Source of the DNA: Arbacia lixula | Lineage: Eukaryota > Echinodermata > Echinoidea > Arbacioida > Arbaciidae | Direction: 5' to 3' | DNA: 64,000 nt | Assembly (NCBI GenBank): GCA_963669155.1 | Contig: OZ022591.1 | Coordinates: 3,625,797-3,689,796 of the forward strand | Shown here: positions 1 through 10,221 of the stretch, piece after piece | Layout: each line of letters starts with the position of its first letter | Numbering within the stretch: the stretch's first letter is position 1 | Program-made: the position numbers and the translations under genes | The notes under the pieces: generated by a model | The model's database searches: none | Seen by the model: the letters and a program-made list of their open reading frames with translations, nothing else | Told to the model about the DNA's origin: nothing

Positions 1-42
1 TCTCTCCAAAGACCCCATTCAGGAAGTAAAACAAAATATAAA
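1..42 (-). CDS. Unidentified membrane protein gene, exon 3 (cut by window edge)
   Basis: Acceptor TTTGCAG ends at position 43. The phase-1 carry-over gives V, followed by YILFYFLNGVFGE, which completes the second membrane helix begun in exon 2. The exon continues beyond the window. Confidence 0.65.
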
Positions 43-3000
43 CTGCAAATAAATTGAGAACAAAGAAAATAGAACTTTGATCCGATACATGAGCATTATC
101 GCGGAACAATTTCTAATGAAAGAAAGATATTGTGGTGATTGCAACGCAGATAGGAAAGGTGGACGTCAAGAGCGATGAACGACGGGGCACAGAGAGTTCA
201 ATATCACCATGGGGGAGGAGGCAAACTTAAAGAACATAATGGTAAATAAGATGTAAAAAGATGGTAAATAAGGAGTAAAAAACAGCAAAGGCGTTCTTCT
301 CAGGGGACGAAGGGCAGGTCATCTCAGCATCATTACTGATAAATGATGCGACGTTCTCAACTAATTCAAGGAACAATTCTACAAATGACACTTATTAACG
401 AAGAATCCTTGTTTTAGGAAAACTGCCACTTTTCTAACAACTGCTAAAACAGCTCTATCATGAATCCAACATGATCTCAATTAAGTTCACTATATGACCG
501 ACTCACAGGGCTGCATTTCCTCATACATAGTAAATTTTGGCCTCAAACGAAGTACACTTTGGCCATGGATAAGATAAGTCATCAATTCTTTCCAACTTGG
601 TAGACAGCTGTCAAATATGCTGATAAAGTTTCAAGACTTTTGCAATTTGCATTTCGATTTTAGAGCAAGCATAATTTCTTCAGGCATTTGGGGGAAAAGT
701 GTAATTTTCAGCACCAGTTTTCATAAATTTTTCTATGACATCCATCACTTTTTTCCAACTTGGTAGACAACTGTCAAACATCAAGATACATATGCTGATA
801 AAGTTTCAGGACTTTTGCAATTTGCATTTTGATTTTAAATCAGGCATAAATTGTTCAGGATTTTTTTTTTAAAAAGTACAATTTTCAGCACCATATTTGG
901 TGGACAGTAACCTATTTTATTAATAGGTATGAAGCACCTACATAATGTAAATGGTAAAGGGTATGGTTCAGGCCAATCAAGATAGAATTACTACTCGTGC
1001 ATGACATTTAGCATAGATACGTGCAATGATAAGATAAAGGTATGACGCAAGCCTCAGATGCATACAAATATCAATGAAAATTTTTAAATTTAAAGGTACA
1101 TTTTGGTTATTTTTTGGTGTTTTTTGACATACCCTAAATTATTGCAGTCTGGGATTTAGATGGTGAAGATGAAGTTTTTTTTTGCTGCTGGTTATTTCAT
1201 GTCTGTAAAGAGCAAGCCTTTACAGACTCCTTACTCAGCTTTGATAGAATTTGGAAGATATGAAGAACTGAAAACAGGTCTTTTTTTTTCTTTTTTTTTT
1301 TTACAAATGGCATATAGATCATCACGCTTGAGAGATTTTAAAAAAAAAAGGAATTTTAAATGCTGACAAATATTTCCAGAAACTTTGGATGAGATCAGAT
1401 ATCAGGTAAGGGGCGAAAATTGATGTGCGACGCTGAGCTAGGCATTTATAGACAGCAGTTTACAACACATTCATCAATATGTCTCAATACAGTATGTTTT
1501 ATAGCCTTGCCTTCTGCTCCATGCGATCTCAAATGTTCCTGTCAAGTGGGCTTCTGTTTGAAGATAAAGCACATTGAATTACCATTAAGATCATAACTCA
1601 CTAATTTCCCTTCAATTTTTCTACAGCAAATAACAGTAGATCTGACATCGTGAAAATATATACAAAGACTCAATATCTGCCAAGGATGTGTTATTTTTCT
1701 GAGAGGGAATGGGTGAGAGAGAGAGAGAGAGAGGGGGGGGGGGGGGGGGGCTATTCAAATAATAAGAAAAAAGGGGAGGGGAGAAAAGAAAGCCAAAGAC
1801 AGAGGTGGAGGGTGGAGGAAAGCAAGTATTCAGTATCCCTGGTTGGATACAACTTACGAAGGAGAAGAAATACAAAAAAATGAGTACGTTTGTGTTTCAG
1901 TTTATAACAGATACAATAATACCATAAACGAAAAAACTTGTTCTGACCTGCATTGAACAAGAGCAGGATGGCGAATACGATGTCCGTGTCAGTCTGGACA
2001 CTCTCCATCTCTTTGACCAGGTCCACCAGCCTGGCAATGGTCAAACCAACCACTACCAGAATGCTGAGGGAAGAGAGAACGAGGAAGACCCATTCCAGTG
2101 CTGTGACGTCCTTGATGGACCTCCGCTATAGACAGGAAATTAAAACAACAAGAAATGTTGGATTACAATCTACCACATGTAATCAACGGGGTGAAAGGCA
2201 TCAAAGTTTGAGGTTGTTGAGTCCAGTGAGTATGTGGGGATAGGGGTTTCATGGCCTACAATAATGATAATACAAATGACAATAATGCTGTTCATCATAA
2301 TCGGAAAAAAAAAAACACGCACCTTCTTTAGGAATGCCAAGGCCAGGCGATTTTCATAATAAAAATCATTTCACTTCTAAATACACACACACAAAAGTGG
2401 TGTGCATTAATTTTATCTCTCTATGAGACTTGTCTATGCCTGAGCTTAGACCGAAAAATCAGTCTCTGTAGGACGGTGGATCCGCTGAGATTGCATCTGA
2501 TCTGGCTCCTCTGAACTAGATGGGTATGTCCAAAAATGTCATTTCGATTAAAAAAAGCCCCGAATGAGACGGTTATTCCTGTTTATATTCAAGAATGCTG
2601 CTATATGATTGGTCAAGAGTTGATCACGTGATAAAGGGTAGTTTTGCTCATCTGATCACCTGAGAAGAAAAGTTCGTTACACTCTAGGTGATAGTACTTT
2701 TTGGTTTCGCTGATCCCTTCACTCCTCACACTCCTAACGCGTGATCAATATTTTGAGTACGCGCGAAATAAAAGTGCGTTACACTCGGACTATCAACTGA
2801 CAGTAACTCCTCCTGACGCGTCATAACGCGCGTCCTAGTAACGCGCGACCTTGTAACGCGCGTCCTTGTAACGCGCGTCCTAGTAACGCGCGTCCTTGTA
2901 ATGCGCGTCGTAGTAACGCGTGTCTTAACGCGTGTTCCCCATGGCAGCGGCTCGGGGTTAGGTAGAGAAGTAAACATTACTTTTGTACATCAAATTGTCA

Positions 3001-3564
3001 TTTTTGTTATAGATAGTTGGTTTCAGATGTGGAATATAAAGCAAATAATCAACTTTTGGTTTCAGGTAATGAGACGTCGAGACAAACTTATCACTTCCTC
3101 GGCGATCTGGAATGTATACGCTATCTTTCCTCAGCTGCGGTTCGGAAAGATAGCTACATCCAGATCGCCTCGGAAGTGAAAGTTCGTCCCATCACCCTCA
3201 CCAACGTTGATTATTTGCTTACTAGCCTGAGCTATGCTTTCTAGCCGCATTTTATCAGCCCGAATTTGTGTACACATCGCGCGAGGAAACTCGGCGCAAC
3301 GATTCGAGTAATCGCGCTGCGCCTGTGCGAAGGCGGGTAGCGCTGAGCAGTGTAGGACCAGCATCTGTATGTCGTTAGCGGGGCTGCGGCGGCGGAGCCA
3401 AACAGCAACATAAGCAAGGACTGGAATCCACCCACCTGCCCGACTGGTGTTCGTACAACTCCGCGGTCCGCTGTCGGAATCCCCAAATCCTCGAAGGTGA
3501 TCGTCCCTTCTGATGGCGATGTTACCGACGGCTCCGTCGCACCATCTTCTCCTTTCTGCGCCAT
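1..3564 (-). CDS. Partial gene: small multi-pass membrane protein, unidentified (exons 3564-3436, 2125-1948, 42-1)
   Basis: Three exons join in one frame with consensus splice sites, and the gene continues past the left edge. The N-terminus (about 43 residues) is hydrophilic and probably cytosolic. Exon 2 carries a first membrane segment (about residues 54-78, starting after ALEW), then a short charged loop (VKEMESVQTDTD). A second hydrophobic segment begins with DIVFAILLLFNA and continues across the exon 2/3 junction as VYILFYFLNGVFGE. The frame stays open across both junctions (phase 0, then phase 1), which supports a real gene. I do not recognise the family and assign no function. The gene is head to head with MIC10, with its start codon in a CpG-rich patch. 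The remaining C-terminal exons are outside the window. Confidence 0.72.
581..893. repeat. Diverged direct repeat, two copies of about 140-150 bp
   Basis: Copies at about 581-717 and 741-893 share TCCAACTTGGTAGACA, GCTGATAAAGTTTCA, GACTTTTGCAATTTGCATTT and TTTTCAGCACCA in the same order. It looks like a local tandem duplication of an unknown repeat. Confidence 0.8.
1715..1750 (+). repeat. Compound (GA)n-(G)n tract
   Basis: About nine GA units run directly into about 19 G residues, giving a pure purine run on the plus strand. Confidence 0.95.
1948..2125 (-). CDS. Unidentified membrane protein gene, exon 2
   Basis: The exon is 178 nt, with acceptor CTATAG before CGGAGG and donor GCAG followed by GTCAGA. 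It encodes RRSIKDVTALEW, then a hydrophobic span, the loop RLVDLVKEMESVQTDTD, and the start of a second hydrophobic span. It begins in phase 0 and ends in phase 1. Confidence 0.75.
2823..2935. repeat. 15-bp CpG-rich tandem repeat (about 7 units)
   Basis: Units starting TAACGCGCGTCC recur every 15 bp from 2823 to 2913, with small changes, and end in a shortened unit. Each contains ACGCGCG. It lies in intron 1 of the membrane protein gene in otherwise AT-rich DNA, so the CpG density stands out. Confidence 0.85.
3092..3178. repeat. Imperfect inverted repeat (hairpin, arms of about 35 bp)
   Basis: The left arm begins CACTTCCTCGGCGATCTGG and the right arm ends CCAGATCGCCTCGGAAGTG. Inside them, GCTATCTTTCC pairs with GGAAAGATAGC. 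The loop is short (TCAGCTGCGGTTC). Confidence 0.85.
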
Positions 3565-3640
3565 CTTGTCGATGGCTAGTCCTACTGCGTACAGAGCCGT
3601 GTTTGTGGATCACGCGACACGGCAGAAAAAAGAATCAATA
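3240..3640 (-). promoter_or_regulatory. Candidate CpG-rich promoter/first-exon region
   Basis: GC- and CpG-rich DNA surrounds the ATG at 3564 within an AT-rich neighbourhood, as expected of a first exon and promoter. No TATA box is evident to me. The location is inferred from composition and the position of exon 1 only. Confidence 0.35.
3436..3564 (-). CDS. Unidentified membrane protein gene, exon 1 (coding part)
   Basis: The exon opens with an ATG at 3564 and encodes 43 residues (MAQKGEDGATEPSV... to ...VRTPVGQ). It ends at a strong donor, CAG followed by GTGGGT, in phase 0. That phase fits exon 2 exactly. Read-through past this donor gives a longer 107-residue frame, but its composition deteriorates and it stops at 3241. 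Confidence 0.65.
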
Positions 3641-5221
3641 TTGAAAGTAAGAGAAAGCTGTAGAGACTCGTCAGGTCAACACATAATCTACTCATGCACA
3701 AGTCGAGCTTGCTACTCCGATCCGGCTAGTGTTGTCACTATCACGAGACTGTTGAACATAGCACGCAAATTAAGAAATTCTACGGTGAATTGGATGGAAA
3801 AAATGATTAAAAAAATATTTCCACAAGTAAAAAAAAAATGTTTGAACAGTGATCGTTCGCAAAATTATGTTTTTATCACTTTTCATAAGATTTCCAGCGA
3901 GAGACAATTTATTCCTGGCCATATCTCTCCTTTTACTGAATTCGATTCGATACGTTTTTCTCATAATACAAGTACCATCGTTTAAATCGATTGAATAATA
4001 AAACATTTTATTTAGAAAAAGTGATATTTACTTTAAAAAAATGATCTTTATTGAAGGCACTCTTATTTTCGAAAGTAGGCATTATGATTGAATTAAACGT
4101 GACTTACTTTATACGTTGAAATACGACTTATTCTCTCTTATCACTTCTATCATAGATAATTTCTTGAAGTCCTTCAAAGTTAAATTAGTTTTGATCAAGA
4201 TCACTTCATTAACCATTCATGCAGAAACAATAAATGAATATAAACATCCAAAGCCCAGGTCATAGAAGACATAGCTTTACTGCAGTGCAGGGAGAAAAAC
4301 AAAAACTTTTTATTATTTTTTTTTTTAGAGAAGGAGAGACACATTACCACACTGCTAAACGAGTAACACTCGGGCATCATAATAGAATGATGAACGTTGT
4401 ACTGATAAAAGGAAACAACTAACGAAAGAGACTTTTCTTGTAAATGAACAAAATGTGTCTGTCACTAGTGGCAACATCACATCATGTTAGATTGAATATC
4501 TCGCAGAGAGATTAATGTTTCTCATCCAGATTTTGGCTGTATGAAGGGAATGCCGGATACAATCTAAAAATACCAATAACCCAGATTTTAATTTTGTCAC
4601 TTCCTTCCTTTCGTCAGAGTAGGACAGTGTAGTGTATCTTAAATTTGAGAAGAGAGAAAAAAAAAACAACTTGTATCAACGGCAGCGTTTACGGCTAGTG
4701 TCTTGATAATTGAGAAAAATGTTAATGTACACGTACGTAACATAAAAAATATCAAACATGCCTTGAGCAAAGCAATGAGAAAGGAAACACAGTTATAGTA
4801 TTTTGGAATGTATTGCATTATATGTTCAGTAGTAGAACGTAATCAACATGTTACTGCCCATAATATGTAAAATTTCTTTGAAGTTACGTTTATTTAAAAA
4901 AAAAAAACTTTCTATTCAAGTGACAACAGTTTTACTAGCTTGTGGTATATGTAACATAATTTCGTATTTTTAGTTGATATCAGCTTCCTGTGTATTTAGC
5001 CTGTTCTGTTGGAAACGAAATTAAGGACCTTTGACGTTGAAGCTCTCGATGGACTTAACTCTTTTTGCGCCATTGATGCAGTTTTGCACTAGTTAAATGC
5101 ACAAATTCATTTAAGCAGTGTTTTACCTGGCACACAATAATAGGCCTTCATGTGTCCAGCTCAATAATATACCAGTGGTTTTATGGATTGTGCTTACAGA
5201 TACCATACATAAGGTGCGCGA
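3641..5221. other. Intergenic region between two head-to-head genes
   Basis: AT-rich, with short A/T runs and no coding exon that I can support. It probably contains the promoters and 5' UTRs of both flanking genes. Confidence 0.5.
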
Positions 5222-5353
5222 ATGTTCAATTCAAGCTGCTATGTTCAGCTTCATTGCGTGTGCGCTTTGGATCGAAGCACCATAGACCCATACACGATAT
5301 TTTGTGTAACTTTAGTAATCCAGTTACGATATCAGCAACACATTATATTCATC

Positions 5354-5441
5354 ATGGCTGAGGGAAATAATTCCACGGGAAGTGAAGCTGTTTTGGGTCG
5401 AAAGTGGGACAGATGCGTGTCTGATACACTGATAAAGATAG
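5354..5441 (+). CDS. MICOS10: MIC10 exon 1 (coding part)
   Basis: Encodes residues 1-29 plus the first base of Gly30. It ends before GTTAGT (donor at 5442). Confidence 0.93.
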
Positions 5442-8374
5442 GTTAGTATGAAAGAGCTCAATTTTTTGTTACCAAGGATATCTTTTGTTTGAATTTTGGA
5501 TTTATAATTTGGATAATAAGAAAGTGAATAAAAAGTAACTTCTGCCTCGACCAGATTAGCTGCATATATTTTTTTTTTTTAAAGTGAGCGATCATCAGGT
5601 CTGAGACTGAGGCTGAGACTTGTGAGAGGTTGAGACTGAGTCCATTGGGAATCCATAAAAACACAAATTTTGTCACTGAATAGTACATATGATTTGTTTG
5701 TATGTATGTCATGTATGTAATCCATGTTGTGTTGAATGCCAAAACAAGGCCCCCTGCCATGGACGATGCATACCTGTTACATGTGTAATATACCTGCTGT
5801 ACTGTATATAACACCAGCTACCAACCCCATAGGCCCTGTTTGTATGAAGTAGGCAGAACGGCCTATAATTTAAAATAACCATAACTATTTAATTCACGTA
5901 AATAAAATGAAAGTTGCAGGGCAGGCCGTCTTCCTTGCACAATTTTGAATATTTCCTTTATTGCATGCCCATCTGATGTCTGATTTGGGACAGTGTGGCG
6001 ACACCTTTAAGATTTTGAAAAATTCAACTGATTTTGAAGGTGTGTGTAGATCTGCAGTGCAAGTGAATGTAAAGTCAGACTGAACCACTCAAACCGGCAG
6101 GCCAAGCAAACTGGACACGATTCTCTAAAAATGATTGATTTAATCCACTGTGTTTTTTTTTTCTTGCAGGAGGTGGCCTGGGTCTTGGAGTTGTCTTCTC
6201 AGTATTCCTCTTCAAGAGTAAGTATTGTCAGTTGTCACATTATTTTTTGGAAAGGCAAGCAAAACAGATGATGTTAAGGAAAATTAGTAAATCACACAAT
6301 AGTTCAGTTCAGAAAGTTCAGTTAATACGTGACAATTCTCCGGAAGTTACAAAAGCAAACTTTAGTCTTTTGGTATTAGACCAAATATCATTTAAAGATT
6401 TATTTATAAAGAGTATCCATGTAGAAAATATGTCAAGGCAAGGTAAAGTTTATACCTGGAAGGCATGTCAAGTATGACACAAACTTGGTAAATGTTTCTA
6501 TTTTATTGATAAAATTTATATCTTATTTCACGAGTTGTGACATTTTTTTTTTGTGCTTTTCAGTAGGTTTCCCCATATTTCACTGTTAACTCTTCTTCTT
6601 CTTCTTCTTCTTCTTCTTCTTCTTCTTCTTCTTCTTCTTCTTCTTCTTCTTCTTCTCCTCAACATGTCATTGTAAGCTCATACAAAGAGTGAATGAATGT
6701 ACCTTCTATTGAATTTACTTTGTATTCTGTGTAATCTGTACCTTGTACTCTTTGGTAATGTCATGTCATTTTTTTGTATGTGAAATATGAAATAAACTAG
6801 ACTGAAAACTGAAACTGAAATAAATGGCAGTTCATAATGATAAGCGACGGGGAATGTCAAGAGAATAACAGTGTGATAGCACTATCACATTTTCAAGACT
6901 GCTTACTTTCCCATTTCTTCAGGTGAAATTCTCAGTGAAATTCTAAATGATTCTTCTTGAAATAAACATAATTGACTTTTTTCTTCTACATGTAATCCTG
7001 ACATATAGGTATTGTTTATCTTTTGCAGGCAAAAAATGTAAAGTTATACCATCTAGAAAAGTACTTAAAAGAATTTTTAAAAATTCATCTGATTGGATCA
7101 TGCAAGATTGCCTTAAAGTATCTGGTCTAGTATTCTACATGAAAACCCTTGCAATTTCAGCATCAGTTTGAAAATCCCAATTTTAAGTTAAGCGATTCAA
7201 ACAAATCATTGCTTTTATCAGCGTGGACATCTCTCCTTAGCTTGTCCATTTTACATTTTCTTTTAAAAGAAAACTAAGCCTGCAAGGTGACCTATAAAGT
7301 ACATGTAGTATGTTTTTCATGCTTCATTTGAGTCATGCCAATGGTCCGTTGTTATATTTCACAAACTGGAGCTACAAACTGGAGTACAATGTATGTGTTT
7401 TATGTGTGGTTCACATACCAACAATGTTTTACAGAATTGAATTTTGTGTGCATTTCATTACCATTAAAGCATTTAAAATGTGAAAGATGACTATGCAGAT
7501 GAAGCACTTGTTCTTTATATAAATAAAACATTATCTTTGTATGAATTTGGTTAAGGTAAGAGACAATCTCCATGTATGTTTGAAGTTTGGTATCTTCTCT
7601 TTTCTTTTCCCAGGGAGACCATGGCCGATAGCGTTTGGGACTGGCATGGGACTGGGCATGGGGTATGCCAACTGTCAGCATGAGTTCAAGGATCCGTTCC
7701 AGCTTCATGGGAAAATTGTTAAGGTAGCTACATTCTACTTTATTATCACTTCAAAGGGACTGACATGAGAAAGACCCCAAATGACAAATTGATTTGTATA
7801 ACAGCAGACGGATTACAAAAGTAGATTGGTGAAGCTTTCAAGAAAAATTGTGAAGGTTACTGCACTTTACAATTTTAACTTCAAAGAAACTGATGTGAGA
7901 ACCAAGCCACAGATGACAAGTTTATTTGAATGACATTAGACAGGTCAAAGAAGTAGATTGAATTTGAACCAGGGGGAGAAACATATAATTTGCGGAGGCT
8001 ACTTTTAAAAACCAGAGGTCATGAAACAAGGACACTTAACCATATTGTGCATTTATACTTTATGAGCAAAACTTATTGTTTTCACATGGGCTTTTTTTAA
8101 TTTACAGGGGCTTTTTTTTGTTTCACCGTGAACCTCAATATGTTTTTTTCGCTGAAGTAATCTAATGAAAAGAAAGATAGTGTCTCCATTATTACTGTCA
8201 TTGTTTGATAAATTTTTACCCAATTTAATAATTATTACGTCTTACTAATCTTCTTGTTACTTCTACAATTCTTCTTTTCCATCTTGTCATTTCGTGCAGG
8301 TTCTCCCGGATGTTGTACCAGAGGTACCCAAGGGAGTTGAGGTCCAGTCAAATACAGAAGCATCATCGTCATAG
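5354..8374 (+). CDS. MICOS10: MIC10, MICOS complex core subunit (4 exons, 106 aa)
   Basis: MIC10 oligomerises in the mitochondrial inner membrane and bends it to form crista junctions as part of the MICOS complex. Joining exons 5354-5441, 6170-6217, 7614-7723 and 8300-8374 gives 106 residues. The family signature LGRKWDRC is at residues 14-21. The two membrane hairpin segments carry the diagnostic glycine ladders: GxGxGxG at residues 30-36 and GTGMGLGMG at 54-62. Between them is the positively charged turn KRRPWP (45-50). The segment CQHEF followed by HGK (66-79) is also typical. The vertebrate protein is about 78 residues. This one has an extra 24-residue acidic, serine-ending tail encoded wholly by exon 4. 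I chose the start at 5354 because family members begin only a few residues before LGRKW. An in-frame ATG at 5222 would add 44 atypical residues. Confidence 0.95.
5442..6169 (+). other. MIC10 intron 1
   Basis: A 728-nt intron with a T-rich tract before the acceptor. I see no other feature in it. Confidence 0.85.
6170..6217 (+). CDS. MICOS10: MIC10 exon 2
   Basis: A 48-nt exon between TTCTTGCAG and GTAAGTATT. It encodes the first glycine-rich membrane segment up to K45. Confidence 0.93.
6591..6656 (+). repeat. (CTT)n microsatellite in MIC10 intron 2
   Basis: About 22 near-perfect CTT/TTC units. The rest of the intron (6218-7613) is AT-rich and otherwise featureless. Confidence 0.97.
7614..7723 (+). 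CDS. MICOS10: MIC10 exon 3
   Basis: A 110-nt exon after TTTTCCCAG, ending before GTAGCTAC. It encodes RRPWPIAFGTGMGLGMGYA and the NCQHEF...HGKIVK segment, the best conserved part of the protein. Confidence 0.95.
7724..8299 (+). other. MIC10 intron 3
   Basis: A 576-nt intron, AT-rich, with a loose internal repetition of the sequence around CTTCAAAG...GACATGAGAA near 7750 and 7880. Confidence 0.6.
8300..8374 (+). CDS. MICOS10: MIC10 exon 4 (C-terminal tail and stop)
   Basis: After acceptor TTCGTGCAG it encodes 24 residues (VLPDVVPEVPKG...EASSS) and TAG at 8372-8374. The tail is longer than in vertebrate MIC10. Confidence 0.85.
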   Translation, partial: VLPDVVPEVPKGVEVQSNTEASSS

Positions 8375-9700
8375 CGATCATAGATTTTAACTCAAAAGCT
8401 TATTTAAAATGATTCAGATTTCTGTATCTCCTTGTGTATGCACGTGTTTATTGTCCATTGAGGGTGATGATACCACTTTGATTGTAATGCTTGTTGTGTA
8501 AGTGCCATGCAGGTACCAAGAATATCATTATTGTGGTAAAAAAAAAGTGTCACAGATTGTCTGAAATGGTAGGAGAAGCATGAAATGCTCCTCTGACAGT
8601 CTCAAGAAATGAATATTGTCATTTGAATGCAGACAAGAATACATGAACAGGAAGGTTTTGTGTGTAATTCCTGAAAATATAGCAAAGTTACCTTATTGTA
8701 AGGAAATATTGCTCTTCAGCTTTTTGTCAAATATAGACTTTGAATGGAAAGCTTGAAGCTTATTCATCTATACAGACAACGTGAATACAGATATTATAAA
8801 CCATTTACAGTAATTACAGGTATTTCTGTGCATACAGTGGTACATATTGATCAGCAACATATTTTCTCTATCATTAGTTCATTGAGGGACGTTTATCTGC
8901 AGTGAGTGCTTGAATTGATGCCTTGGCTTGTGGTATCATGTGAAAACATTGTTTCTCATCTTTCTTGCGCAGACATGATTGAGGAAATAATGATGTGTAC
9001 TTTAATTGTCATTTCCAAGAAATGAATACAACATTCACCTCCATTAACTTCTCAACCTGAGAGTGCTAACCTTGTTAGTACCAAGCTCTGAAAACCCCAT
9101 TTATATTTTTTTTTACACATGTGAATTCCCATGAGACTCAGTGGGTTGACAGCAATGTCTACCCTGACATATTGGGTGCTGCTGGTAATACTGAATAGTC
9201 AAGCTAGCTTCTAATAGACAAGTGTAAGTGTGTTTGAAAGCTGTTTTTCAGGTAGAATTGACATATATTACATGATGGAAATGAGCTACAGATAGAACCC
9301 TGTTAAAACTTCTGAAAAAATCACTTGAAAGGTTAAGAATGGTATGCATGTATTCATCGAATGCATGTCTGGTTTTCATTTTGTATGAGGGATTATCTTG
9401 AGGTTTGGAAAATCATTTTCATTTGGTGAAAAAGAGAAGTTTTCTTTCAAGTATGAGGTAACAGCTTCAAATTTCTTGCATCACCGTAGAGGGTTAGACT
9501 GTTTCTCGATTGTGTAAAGACTTGAGCAACTAAACATTTTGTCAGAGAAAACTATAGGTCCGACAAGCGTGAAGGTATTCTGGACAGTACAGGAGACGGG
9601 AAGTGAATTGACAATTCGTTGTCCATTCGTAATGTAAATAGCTGTTGCTTACTGAAGGACATCGATGGAGAAATATGAATAAAATGTGTTTGGCAAGCTG
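8375..9700 (+). other. MIC10 3' UTR (inferred extent)
   Basis: About 1.3 kb of AT-rich sequence without coding potential between the stop codon and a canonical AATAAA. Its extent depends on that signal being the one used. Confidence 0.5.
9678..9683 (+). terminator. Polyadenylation signal AATAAA (MIC10)
   Basis: Canonical hexamer about 1.3 kb after the MIC10 stop, followed within about 30-70 nt by GT/T-rich sequence. Confidence 0.5.
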
Positions 9701-9932
9701 TAGCTGCTCGTATTCAGTATCTTCTATTTTCTTTTGTGTACTGTTTTACATTTTCTTCCACAACTGCATACAATCTGCTCACAGACAGTGTAGGTAATGG
9801 CTTATATGCGTAATATTTTTGTTTTTACCTCCACTTTTATAAAGAGGAGTTTATCCATATTTATTCATTTTCAGTTTCATATACAACATTGGTTGTTTAG
9901 CGAGCCGACCCAACACTCCATACTACATACAT

Positions 9933-9935
<3 letters not shown>

Positions 9936-9974
<39 letters not shown>
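9936..9974 (+). repeat. (GA)n microsatellite
   Basis: About 19 GA units. A second GA tract lies on the far side of the palindromic element at 9994-10136. Confidence 0.97.
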
Positions 9975-9978
<4 letters not shown>

Positions 9979-9993
9979 GAGTGCGAGGCCCCG

Positions 9994-10136
9994 TAACATA
10001 AAGGTTTGCGATCAATCGCAAATTTGAAAGACAAATTCTGATTGGTTTCTGATCAGTCTTTTGAACAAAAAGCGCATGCAACAATGATGTTGATTGGCCA
10101 TTGTCATTTTGCGATTGATCGCAAACCTTTATGTTA
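9994..10136. mobile_element. Short palindromic MITE-like element with 29-bp perfect inverted ends
   Basis: The left end TAACATAAAGGTTTGCGATC... (9994-10022) is the exact reverse complement of 10108-10136. Each arm contains the smaller palindrome TTTGCGATCAATCGCAAA with small changes. The element is 143 bp, has no coding capacity, and sits between two (GA)n tracts. Confidence 0.8.
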
Positions 10137-10164
10137 TGGTCACCTAAGAGAAAGGTATACAAAC

Positions 10165-10165
<1 letters not shown>

Positions 10166-10220
<55 letters not shown>

Positions 10221-10221
10221 G
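10166..10221 (+). repeat. (GA)n microsatellite
   Basis: More than 25 GA units with one GGG interruption. It continues as degenerate purine-rich DNA to about 10310. Confidence 0.97.

Larger units (their letters stand above)
43..1947 (-). other. Intron 2 of the membrane protein gene
   Basis: AT-rich non-coding sequence of about 1.9 kb. It holds a diverged direct duplication (581-893) and a GA/poly-G tract (1715-1750). I saw no further coding exon in it. Confidence 0.6.

Noticed and set aside
3131..3613. 160-residue open frame on the minus strand overlapping exon 1 of the membrane gene
   Set aside because: It overlaps the better-supported frame that splices in phase to exon 2, has a high Arg/Ser content typical of GC-rich antisense frames, and ends within the inverted repeat.
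5222..5353. Upstream start for MIC10
   Set aside because: It would add 44 residues unlike the family's short N-terminus. The ATG at 5354 places LGRKWDRC at the expected position.
9936..10221. Repeats separated by a non-repeat, briefly considered as a CRISPR-like array
   Set aside because: They are dinucleotide microsatellites around one palindromic element in a eukaryotic genome.
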